The notes under the pieces were generated by a model. That model was not told the DNA's origin and did no database searches. It saw only the letters and a list, made by a program, of their open reading frames with translations. Positions 36,701 through 47,565 of a stretch of DNA of 64,000 nt are shown here, one piece after another; the first letter of the stretch is position 1; every line of letters starts with the position of its first letter. A program made the position numbers and the translations under genes. This stretch comes from Isoperla grammatica. Taxonomy: Eukaryota; Arthropoda; Insecta; Plecoptera; Perlodidae. Where the stretch lies: assembly GCA_945910005.1 (NCBI GenBank), contig OX246746.1:41949770-42013769 (forward strand). The letters are read 5' to 3'.

Positions 36701-37746
36701 GTGTTTTATGAGTGTTATGAGTGTGTGTGCGTGGACGTGTGTGTTATGAGTGTGTGTGTTATGAGTGTTATGAGTGTGTGTGCGTGGACGTGTGTGTTAT
36801 GAGTGTGTGTGTTATGAGTGTTATGAGTGTGTGTGCGTGGACGTGTGTGGAGTGTGTGTGCGTGGACGTGTGTGTTATGAGTGTGTGTGCGTGGACGTGT
36901 GTGTTATGAGTGTGTGTGTTATGAGCGTTATGAGTGTGTGTGTTATGAGTGTTATGAGTGTGTGTGCGTGGACGTGTGTGGAGTGTGTGTGCGTGGACGT
37001 GTGTGGAGTGTGTGTGCGTGGACGTGTGTGTTATGAGTGTGTGTGCGTGGACGTGTGTGTTATGAGTGTGTGTGCGTAGACGTGTGTGTTATGAGTGTGT
37101 GTTTTATGAGTGTTATGAGTGTGTGTGCGTGGACGTGTGTGTTATGAGTGTGTGTGTTATGAGTGTTATGAGTGTGTGTGCGTGGACGTGTGTGTTATGA
37201 GTGTGTGTGTTATGAGTGTTATGAGTGTGTGTGCGTGGACGTGTGTGGAGTGTGTGTGCGTGGACGTGTGTGTTATGAGTGTGTGTGCGTGGACGTGTGT
37301 TTTATGAGTGTTATGAGTGTGTGTGCGTGGACGTGTGTGTTATGAGTGTGTGTGTTATGAGTGTTATGAGTGTGTGTGCGTGGACGTGTGTGTTATGAGT
37401 GTGTGTGTTATGAGTGTTATGAGTGTGTGTGCGTGGACGTGTGTGGAGTGTGTGTGCGTGGACGTGTGTGTTATGAGTGTGTGTGCGTGGACGTGTGTGT
37501 TATGAGTGTGTGTGTTATGAGTGTTATGAGTGTGTGTGCGTGGACGTGTGTGGAGTGTGTGTGCGTGGACGTGTGTGTTATGAGTGTGTGTGCGTGGACG
37601 TGTGTGTTATGAGTGTGTGTGCGTGGACGTGTGTGTTATGAGTGTGTGTGCGTGGACGTGTGTGTTATGAGTGTGTGTGCGTGGACGTGTGTGTTATGAG
37701 TGTGTGTGTTATGAGTGTTATGAGTGTGTGTGCGTGGACGTGTGTA
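33719..37746. repeat. TG-rich minisatellite, ~3.7 kb, units around GTGCGTGGACGTGTGTG
   Basis: After ~300 bp of loose TG-rich DNA, from about 34,019 the sequence alternates two modules: TTATGAGTG(TTATGAGTG) and TGTGTGCGTGGACGTGTG. Variants include GAGTGGACG, GTAGACG and a TTTTATGAG form that marks larger repeated blocks near 36,530, 36,705, 37,103 and 37,303. Frames rich in Cys/Val/Met (60-101 codons) are open by default. Long alternating purine-pyrimidine tracts make Z-DNA plausible. Confidence 0.96.
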
Positions 37747-40712
37747 CTATGTGTTTGTGCTTGCAACAACATCACTGAGCTCAGTGTGTCATGTTCTAGT
37801 TCCTCGTCCTCAATAGCTCCCACTTACACAGTCCACACATTTTAGTAGGCTACACTCAATAGAGAATAACTTAACGACATCAAAGTATCATAAGAATTGG
37901 TCGTAAAATGTTTTTTCAATATAAAAAATCCACTTGTTATTGAACACCTTACAACATTTGAAGAACACTTTAAACTGTTCATTTCATGAACATTTAAAAA
38001 TCAATGTTTTACGCCATAAAAAGATAAGACTGTCATTTCTAGAAGACAATGGCGGTTCAGGCAAAGGGGGGTCTCGGCGAGAAGAAAGAAGAGGAGAGAA
38101 AGAAAATGTTATTTGAAATCTTGTTGTTTGTTCCCGCCCTGAAGGCGCTCGGCTCGGGACGCAGTTACCCGATTGGTTCGCCAAGTACGGCGGAAGGATA
38201 TCAAGTAATTCATCACTGGTGTCAAGCGACTGCAGCGCGCCAGCTCGCGTTGCGGTGGGAACTGGAAATAAGCAGTTTACTTGTAAAACTCGTGAAAGAA
38301 ACTAAATGCTCTTTCTTACGCTGCAAGTTAGTGTGGACTCAGGACTTTGGCCAGATTCCCTCCCCCGACAGAAATCACCTCTCGTGCCTCGAATGATGAG
38401 CTCCCTTTATTCAGTAGTCAATTAGTCAACAAAGTGAAAACTCCCATTATATCTATCCTACTTCGTCAATGAAAACGTACTTTTAATAATGTTCACACAC
38501 ATAAAATAAAAGCCAACGATAAAGCCGAAGCAGGGTAGAGTGGGGGTTGATTACACCACTGCGTGTTGGGGTGGGGCTCTCTCTCTCTCTGCGGGCTGAC
38601 TACATCCCGAATGGCTTTACGAGTGTGACTGTCGGGAAGTATTTCTACGTGATCGTCAACTGTAGTTACGCTAAGGAATTACTGTGCTACCATCATAAGT
38701 AAACCCATTATCACTATCAAGCAGGTAAATGCATAACTGAGGATCGCGGCTATTATATTTGTCTTCGAGTCGTTATTGTCTCAAGCAAGCTATTAGAATG
38801 CCTGGCTACTCTAAAGCCGAAATCCCAGGCTCGTTATAATTCCAATGGTCATCTTCGTTACTTCATTATCCACAGGGACGATTAAGGTGGGGGGGGGGGG
38901 TTACTATTGGTGACTGTTATACACAGCTTAGGTTTTGGAAAGGCAATCTCATCCTGTTTTTTCCCGATACATATATATTTATTTCATATAGAATCATTGG
39001 ATTTTTATGAGAAATAATTTATTTTTGTTCGTTATTTTTAGAAACGTTTTATTTTTCTGTTGTATTTGAATTTGCTTAAAAAGTTATACTTCCTATAATT
39101 TGATTGACAATCATGGAGGGGGGGGGGGGGGGGACACTTCCCCCAGCCACCCAGGATATACCCGAAGTTGACAGTGATTATACCCGCTGGCGGATACTGC
39201 CCAAACCCCCCTCCCCATTATACACATACTGTTTCTGTCAATCACCTATCTCACGTTAGCGACCCATAATGTTAACTACTCATGCACAATATTGAATGGC
39301 CATACATAATGTGTGAACATCCCATACATCATATAACTACCAAGGTGTAAGTTAACATGTCTCAGTTAACAACCCATACATATGTTAACTAACCATTCCT
39401 ATGTTAAAAGCTATGCTTTACTTGTCAAGTCATGTTTACTACCCACTGGTGGCGCTGCACATGAGGCCCACCTCCCGAACCTCAGAGGCCTTACCTTCTT
39501 TACGCCAGTTTATAATGGCTTTATTTCTAACAACAACATACAGTCCTTCTGAATCCAAATGTTATTTCTCTAAAGTGCCTTACAAGCACTTTCGAAGAGA
39601 ATTTCATATATGTTTACAGACTCCGATCTTTGCAATAACAACCATATAACTTGTAAGTATTAATGTATCAGCTGTAAAATTCCCCTTAGATGATTCTGGT
39701 TGCGCCACTGCTAATACCTATACCCACTGACGTATAGATGGCTCGTAACGTCTGTCCGTACACAGTTGGGTTCTTGGGCATGAAACTTGCCCGTTATGCG
39801 TTAATGCTATTATCTGAGACGGCGTATGAACAGTTAATTAAAATATACATTTCGTGTGTGGGATTTGAGCCTGAGCCCATTGGTGCCCTAGGGATCGACC
39901 CTGAGCTAGGACCTTTTGATCCACGCAAACGACTAAAATACTTCATTACGGTGGATTTGTTGTAACAAAACTTATAAGTTATCTTTCTTGTAGACACTTA
40001 CATTGCAATATTAAGACCTACTTAGACCTACTAAGGAAGCATAAAATTAAAATACAAAACAATTAAAGTCATTATCAGCTAAGATATTAACTTGTTGCAT
40101 AAAGGCTGGAATTACTAATTTAGAGGAAAAACCTATTAGGACGAAACGCAGGTAGCTGACTATTAAAAGTAAAAAATCGGTTCCCGAGTAATTCAAACGG
40201 CAGTAAAGCTATCTTAACGTAGTGGTTTAATCACCATATCGATGCTATGCTACTGATAAGTTGGAAACTGGCTCGCCTGACAGTTTATGATCGTGTTCAG
40301 TCTACACTGCCAAGAAAATGTGCTATTCGTTACTTTGTGCCTAGCTGAGAAAACCCGTCCTCAAATGCTTCCATAACCGCTCACCGCAGTTGCAATATGG
40401 CGCCCATTGGAACATGGTCGACCATTCCCTGTAATTATAAAACATCTTTTTCAAGATGGTGGATTAGCTCATTATACTGTTCGATGTGGAATGAATTCAT
40501 GACTCTTTGACCACACCCAAATCATAGTGATCCCTAAATATCGTTTTAATTTAGATCAAATGTAGTTTTCGAATTTCCTTTTTTTTACGTTTACGTTTTT
40601 TTTTGACTTTAGGTTTTCTTGAGAAAAATGTGCCTATTAGCAGTTTTATCGATATTTTCTGTAGTTGTACGCACGAAGCTAATCGTTCACGACATAACCA
40701 ATATACGTGGAG
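37747..40712. other. Spacer with a GC-richer patch and two G tracts
   Basis: 38,040-38,400 is GC-richer and carries a 115-codon + frame (38,049-38,396, starting MAVQAKGGLGEKKEEERKK) that matches no family I recognise; an opposite-strand frame overlaps it. (CT)n occurs at 38,576-38,591, and G tracts at 38,889-38,900 and 39,118-39,133. 39,250-39,410 contains loosely repeated GTTAACTAC/CCATACAT text, perhaps a very old tandem repeat. Confidence 0.4.
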
Positions 40713-43700
40713 GCACTGGGCCTACAGGGGGGGGGGGGGGCACACTAGGGCCTACAGGGGGGGCTACACTAGGGCCTACAGGGGGGGCTACACTAGGGCC
40801 TACAGGGGGGGCTACACTAGGGCCTACAGGGGGGGCTACACTAGGGCCTACAGGGGGGGCTACACTAGGGCCTACAGGGGGGCTACACTAGGGCCTACAG
40901 GGGGGGCTACACTAGGGCCTACAGGGGGGGCTACACTAGGGCCTACAGGGGGGGCTACACTAGGGCCTACAGGGGGGGCTACACTAGGGCCTACAGGGGG
41001 AGCTACACTAGGGCCTACAGGGGGGGCTACACTAGGGCCTACAGGGGGGGCTACACTAGGGCCTACAGGGGGGGCTACACTAGGGCCTACAGGGGGGGCT
41101 ACACTAGGGCCTACAGGGGGGGCTACACTAGGGCCTACAGGGGGGGCTACACTAGGGCCTACAGGGGGGGCTACACTAGGGCCTACAGGGGGGGCTACAC
41201 TAGGGCCTACAGGGGGGGCTACACTAGGGCCTACAGGGGGGGCTACACTAGGGCCTACAGGGGGGGCTACACTAGGGCCTACAGGGGGGGCTACACTAGG
41301 GCCTACAGGGGGGGCTACACTAGGGCCTACAGGGGGGGGCTACACTAGGGCCTACAGGGGGGGCTACACTAGGGCCTACAGGGGGGCTACACTAGGGCCT
41401 ACAGGGGGGCTACACTAGGGCCTACAGGGGGGGGGGGGGCACACTAGGGCCTACAGGGGGGGCTACACTAGGGCCTACAGGGGGGGCTACACTAGGGTCT
41501 ACAGGGGGGGCTACACTAGGGCCTACAGGGGGGGCTACACTAGGGCCTACAGGGGGGCCTACACTAGGGCCTACAGGGGGGCCTACACTAGGGCCTACAG
41601 GGGGGCCTACACTAGGGCCTACAGGGGGGGCTACACTAGGGCCTACAGGGGGGGGGGGGCTACACTAGGGCCTACAGGGGGGGCTACACTAGGGCCTACA
41701 GGGGGGCTACACTAGGGCCTACAGGGGGGCTACACTAGGGCCTACAGGGGGGGGGGGGCACACTAGGGCCTACAGGGGGGGCTACACTAGGGCCTACAGG
41801 GGGGGCTACACTAGGGTCTACAGGGGGGGCTACACTAGGGCCTACAGGGGGGGCTACACTAGGGCCTACAGGGGGGCCTACACTAGGGCCTACAGGGGGG
41901 CCTACACTAGGGCCTACAGGGGGGCCTACACTAGGGCCTACAGGGGGGGCTACACTAGGGCCTACAGGGGGGGGGGGGGCTACACTAGGGCCTACAGGGG
42001 GGGCTACACTAGGGCCTACAGGGGGGGCTACACTAGGGCCTACAGGGGGGCCTACACTAGGGCCTACAGGGGGGGCTACACTAGGGCCTACAGGGGGGGC
42101 TACACTAGGGCCTACAGGGGGGGCTACACTAGGGCCTACAGGGGGGCCTACACTAGGGCCTACAGGGGGGGCTACACTAGGGCCTACAGGGGGGGCTACA
42201 CTAGGGTCTACAGGGGGGGCTACACTAGGGCCTACAGGGGGGCTACACTAGGGTCTACAGGGGGGGCTACACTAGGGCCTACAAAGGGGGCTACACTAGG
42301 GCCTACAGGGGGGGCTACACTAGGGCCTACAGGGGGGGCTACACTAGGGCCTACAGGGGGGGCTACACTAGGGCCTACAGGGGGGGCTACACTAGGGCCT
42401 ACAGGGGGGCTACACTAGGGCCTACAGGGGGGCTACACTAGGGCCTACAGGGGGGGGGGGGGGCACACTAGGGCCTACAGGGGGGGGCTACACTAGGGCC
42501 TACAGGGGGGGCTACACTAGGGCCTACAGGGGGGGCTACACTAGGGCCTACAGGGGGGCCTACACTAGGGCCTACAGGGGGGGCTACACTAGGGCCTACA
42601 GGGGGGCTACACTAGGGCCTACAGGGGGGGCTACACTAGGGCCTACAAAGGGGACTACACTAGGGCCTACAGGGGGGGCTACACTAGGGCCTACAAAGGG
42701 GGGCTACACTAGGGCCTACAGGGGGGGCTACACTAGGGCCTACAGGGGGGGCTACACTAGGGCCTACAGGGGGGGCTACACTAGGGTCTACAGGGGGGGC
42801 TACACTAGGGCCTACAGGGGGGGCTACACTAGGGCCTACAGGGGGGGCTACACTAGGGCCTACAAAGGGGGCTACACTAGGGCCTACAGGGGGGGCTACA
42901 CTAGGGCCTACAGGGGGGGCTACACTAGGGCCTACAGGGGGGGCTACACTAGGGCCTACAGGGGGGGCTACACTAGGGCCTACAGGGGGGGCTACACTAG
43001 GGCCTACAGGGGGGGCTACAATAGGGCCTACAGGGGGGGCTACACTAGGGCCTACAGGGGGGGCTACACTAGGGTCTACAGGGGGGGCTACACTAGGGCC
43101 TACAGGGGGGGCTACACTAGGGCCTACAGGGGGGGCTACACTAGGGCCTACAAAGGGGGGCTACACTAGGGCCTACAGGGGGGGCTACACTAGGGCCTAC
43201 AGGGGGGGCTACACTAGGGCCTACAGGGGGGGCTACACTAGGGCCTACAGGGGGGGCTACACTAGGGCCTACAGGGGGGGCTACACTAGGGCCTACAGGG
43301 GGGGCTACAATAGGGCCTACAGGGGGGGCTACACTAGGGCCTACAGGGGGGGCTACACTACGGCCTACAGGGGGGGCTACACTAGGGCCTACAGGGGGGG
43401 CTACACTAGGGCCTACAGGGGGGGCTACACTAGGGCCTACAGGGGGGGCTACACTACGGCCTACAGGGGGGGCTACACTAGGGCCTACAGGGGGGGCCTA
43501 CACTAGGGCCTACAGGGGGGGCTACACTAGGGCCTACAGGGGGGGCTACACTAGGGCCTACAGGGGGGGCTACACTAGGGCCTACAGGGGGGGCTACACT
43601 AGGGCCTACAGGGGGGCTACACTAGGGCCTACAGGGGGGGCTACACTACGGCCTACAGGGGGGGGGGGGGCTACACTAGGGCCTACAGGGGGGGCTACAC

Positions 43701-44728
43701 TAGGGCCTACAGGGGGGGCTACACTAGGGCCTACAGGGGGGGCTACACTAGGGCCTACAGGGGGGGCTACACTAGGGCCTACAGGGGGGGGGGGGGGGCA
43801 CACTAGGGCCTACAGGGGGGGCTACACTAGGGCCTACAGGGGGGGCTACACTAGGGCCTACAGGGGGGGCTACACTAGGGCCTACAGGGGGGGCTACACT
43901 ACGGCCTACAGGGGGGGCTACACTAGGGCCTACAGGGGGGGCTACACTAGGGCCTACAGGGGGGGCTACACTAGGGCCTACAGGGGGGGCTACACTAGGG
44001 CCTACAGGGGGGGCTACACTAGGGCCTACAGGGGGGGCTACACTAGGGCCTACAGGGGGGGCTACACTAGGGCCTACAGGGGGGGCTACACTAGGGCCTA
44101 CAGGGGGAGCTACACTAGGGCCTACAGGGGGGGCTACACTAGGGCCTACAGGGGGGGCTACACTAGGGCCTACAGGGGGGGCTACACTAGGGCCTACAGG
44201 GGGGGCTACACTAGGGCCTACAGGGGGGGCTACACTAGGGCCTACAGGGGGGGCTACACTAGGGCCTACAGGGGGGGCTACAATAGGGCCTACAGGGGGG
44301 GCTACACTAGGGCCTACAGGGGGGGCTACACTACGGCCTACAGGGGGGGCTACACTAGGGCCTACAGGGGGGGCTACACTAGGGCCTACAGGGGGGGCTA
44401 AACTAGGGCCTACAGGGGGGGGGGGGGGGCACACTAGGGCCTACAGGGGGGGCTACACTAGGGCCTACAGGGGGGGCTACACTAGGGCCTACAGGGGGGG
44501 CTACACTAGGGCCTACAGGGGGGGCTACACTACGGCCTACAGGGGGGGCTACACTAGGGCCTACAGGGGGGGCTACACTAGGGCCTACAGGGGGGGGGGG
44601 GGGGCTACACTAGGGCCTACAGGGGGTTGGGGGGCTACACTAGGGCCTACAGGGGGGCTACACTAGGGCCTACAGGGGGGGCTACACTAGGGCCTACAGG
44701 GGGTTGGGGGGCTACACTAGGGCCTACA
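40713..44728. repeat. 24-bp minisatellite with G7 runs, ~4 kb
   Basis: The unit is CTACACTAGGGCCTACA followed by usually seven G, about 165 copies. The G run varies from 4 to about 15; other variants are GGGTCTACA, CTACGGCC, ACAATAGGG and ACAAAGGGG. Variants recur at fixed offsets: a block with a long G run, a GGGTCTACA and three GGGGGGCCTACAC copies repeats at ~319 bp (41,440 and 41,759). GGGTCTACA and ACAATAGGG recur 288 bp apart, i.e. 12 monomers (42,785/43,073 and 43,018/43,308). Open frames of 271 codons (+) and 220 codons (-) are repeat products. Confidence 0.98.
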
Positions 44729-45221
44729 CGCGACAAGCTATTATTCAGAGAGGCCTGAAACAATAGGACCGCTTCAAGATTGTCTCAGAACTTAGAAATT
44801 ATATAAAACATTAGGTCAAGATTGCCTATTAATCCTCGTCCTTTTTGTCATTTAAAACATGAAACATTTCTATTCACCAATTTATACCGATTTCTGTGTT
44901 TGGTCTTTGGTGGTGATTCAATATTGGCATTTTCTCGCTTATAATTGACCAATTTTTGCTTATTGTGCGAAATAAATTATTTAACAGATTTCGGTGTTAT
45001 CAATAGTCCAAAGTATTACGGGGCTCTACGAGTTTAGTAAAAATATATTCGTTTATTTAACTTATTTCAACATTGTGTTATTGTGTGGTAATTTATAAAC
45101 AGTAAAAATATCCCCTATAACTATGATCTATCTCGCCCTCTCACTCATACAATCATGTTCAGACCTCTTTACTGCTCTATTGATCACACAAGAAATGCGC
45201 TACCAAACTACAATTGCGTCC
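44729..45221. other. AT-rich spacer
   Basis: No recognisable content. Confidence 0.4.
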
Positions 45222-45376
45222 GTAACACCAGACCCGTCCGCGGTGGGTTACGAGGTAAGCGCGCAGGACCTAAGCGTATACGACACCTAGGGACGTGGGT
45301 TCGAGTCCCGTCATCTTTTACCCCTCGTCGTCAGTAATATAACACAACTGTAATAATAGAGACGTAAAGCAAACAT
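45222..45376 (+). mobile_element. tRNA-derived SINE with GACGTAAAGC tail, family B
   Basis: The head has GGTGGGTTACGAGGTAAGCG (A-box region) and GACGTGGGTTCGAGTCCCGTC (strong B box, 45,291-45,311), then a short body with CATCTTTTACCCCTCGTCGTC and GAGACGTAAAGC near the 3' end. GACGTAAAGC also occurs near the end of the SINE at 51,311-51,497. The 60-codon frame here is spurious. Confidence 0.65.
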
Positions 45377-45389
45377 AATCACCGATAAA

Positions 45390-45536
45390 GCTGCCTCAGC
45401 GATAACACGCGAGAACTTATCTGGAGGTCACCGATTCGATTCCGGCCACCGGCAATCCTGACTGGAGGATAGAATGTACTCAGTCGTAAAGGCGAAGGCT
45501 AGTATTGAGTCCTACTAACAGACTTCGGACATTCCT
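45390..45536 (+). mobile_element. tRNA-derived SINE, family A copy 2
   Basis: CTGCCTCAGCGATAACACGC (A box), CCGATTCGATTCCGGCC (B box), CGGCAATCCTGACTG, then GGACATTCC at 45,527-45,536. The same landmarks appear in the same order in the minus-strand copy at 10,665-10,800. It lies just 14 bp downstream of a different SINE, so one probably inserted next to the other. Confidence 0.65.
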
Positions 45537-45703
45537 CACCAACTATCCAAACACCCTGACATACCTAGTTAGTCACCTAGCGAGGGACACATTCGGTAAA
45601 GCTAATGTGCACTCTATACAAGGTATTCCTATGAAATATTAACATATACAGAGACTGACTTCGAATCCCGCATAAGGTATGTTCTTGTCATTACCCTTCA
45701 AGG

Positions 45704-46236
45704 AAACAGTATCATTAGCTGCATATCACCACTCTTAGTCTCTAATACAATATCAAGACTGTAACGATAGAGGTACATACTGTACACTGTCAAGGAAACA
45801 GTATCATTAGCTGCATATCACCACTCTTAGTCTCTAATACAATAGCATGACTGTAACGATAGAGGTACATACTGTATACTGTCAAGGAAACAGTATCATT
45901 AGCTGCATATTACCACTCTTAGTCTCTAATACAATAGCATGACTGTAACGATAGAGGTACATACTGTACACTGTCAAGGAAACAGTATTATTAGCTGCAT
46001 ATCACCACTCTTAGTCTCTAATACAGTAGCATGACTGCAACGATAGAGGTACATACTGTACACTGTCAAGAAAACAGTATCATTTGCTGCATATCACCAC
46101 TCTTAGTCTCTAATACAACAGCATGACTGCAACGATAGAGGTACATACTGTACACTGTCAAGAAAACAGTATCATTAGCTGCATATCACCACTCTTAGTC
46201 TCTAATACAGTAGCATGACTGTAACGATAGAGGTAC
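45704..46236. repeat. 92-bp tandem repeat, ~5.8 copies
   Basis: AACAGTATCATTAGCTGC recurs at 92-bp spacing (45,710, 45,792, 45,884, 45,976 and on; the first interval is 82 because the first copy lacks some sequence). Other markers are CACTCTTAGTCTCTAATAC and CGATAGAGGTACATACTG. Copies are highly similar. Confidence 0.96.
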
Positions 46237-46912
46237 ACACCACAGATAACGGATGGTTAAGGGCTGTTAGCGCTTAGCTATAATAAGGGTTGCAGTAAAT
46301 CTGGAGATCAGGAAAATCGCTTTGACTATACTGTCATGCTGGATTAAGATAGATTTTATTATTATTCCTCAACATAGACATTGTTCTACAAACATGATTT
46401 CTTATTTAACTCACTTTATAGGAACTGCTTGTCAACACTAAATTATCAATTCCATACTAATTGGAAGTTCTTTTGCATAGATGTAGAGAGATGATTAATA
46501 CTAAACAAAGATACTAATAAAACACAGACCAAGGATTCCTACACTTGATCGAAACCACAGATTTTGGGTCAGTCCGCACTCTGCATTCTTCCTGCGTGAC
46601 CGTCAAACATTTCGTAGTTTTAATCAGGTAGTTGTCCTTGCTCGCTGCTTTATTGGCTGATATGCGAGACGCGTTCTTTGCTTCCTCTGATCTCCGTTTT
46701 TCACTTCTTTTCAAACGCTTTAAAAAGGGGTTTTGGTAACAAATCAATTGATCACCAAGCAACTAACAACCATTGACGAACCTGTTAATTGCTGAGCTAG
46801 TTCTAAAAACGAGTTACTTTGTCCTCCGTGGATCTTTGGGCTGAACATTGAATAATCATGATAAATAAACGTACCTCCTTGAAACCAATGTTGTAAAAAT
46901 AAAGGAATTACA
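46237..46912. other. Spacer
   Basis: An 82-codon minus-strand frame (46,514-46,762) with a Lys/Arg/Ser-rich start is present, but I recognise no family. Otherwise AT-rich. Confidence 0.35.
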
Positions 46913-47565
46913 GGTGGATAGTGTATGGTGTATGGTTCATGGTGTGTGGTGTGTGGTGTGTGGTGTGTGGTGTGTGGTGTGTGGTGTGTGGTGTGTGGTG
47001 TGTGGTGTATGGTGTGTGGTGTATGGTGTGGTGTGTGTGGTGTATGGTATAGTGTGTGGTATATGGTGTATGGTGTATGGTGTGGTGTGGGTGGAGTGTG
47101 GTGTATGGTATAGTGTATGGTGTATGGTGTGTGGTTCATGGTGTGTGGTGTGTGGTGTATGGTGTGTGATGTATGGTGTATGGTGTGTGGTGTGGGTGAA
47201 GTGTGGTGTATGGTATAGTGTGTGGTGTATGGTGTATGGTGTGTGGTGTATGGTGTGTGGTGTGGGTGGAGTGTGGTGTATAGTATAGTGTGTGGTGTAT
47301 GGTTCGTGGTGTATGGTGTATGGTGTATGGTGTATGGTGTATGGTGTATGGTGTATGGTGTATGGTGTATGGTGTATGGTGTATGGTGTATGGTGTATGG
47401 TGTATGGTGTATGGTGTATGGTGTATGGTGTATGGTGTATGGCGTATGGTGTACGGTGTATGGTGTATGGTGTATGGTGTATGGTGTATGGTGTATGGTG
47501 TATGGTGTATGGTGTATGGTGTATGGTGTATGGTGTATGGTGTATGGTGTGTGGTGTATAGTGTG
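46913..47565. repeat. 7-bp array (TGGTGTA/TGGTGTG)n
   Basis: Heptamers TGGTGTA and TGGTGTG. The stretch 47,300-47,545 is almost pure TGGTGTA. Toward both ends it mixes with GTGGGTGGAGTG segments that become the 35-bp array. Confidence 0.95.

Noticed and set aside
38049..38396. 115-codon + frame starting MAVQAKGGLGEKKEEE
   Set aside because: No recognisable domain, an opposite-strand frame overlaps it, and there is no supporting splice or promoter context. Kept only as a GC-richer patch.
40603..41418. 271-codon Gly-rich frame (GATLGPTG repeats)
   Set aside because: Product of the 24-bp array; it changes phase whenever the G run changes length, which a coding sequence would not tolerate.
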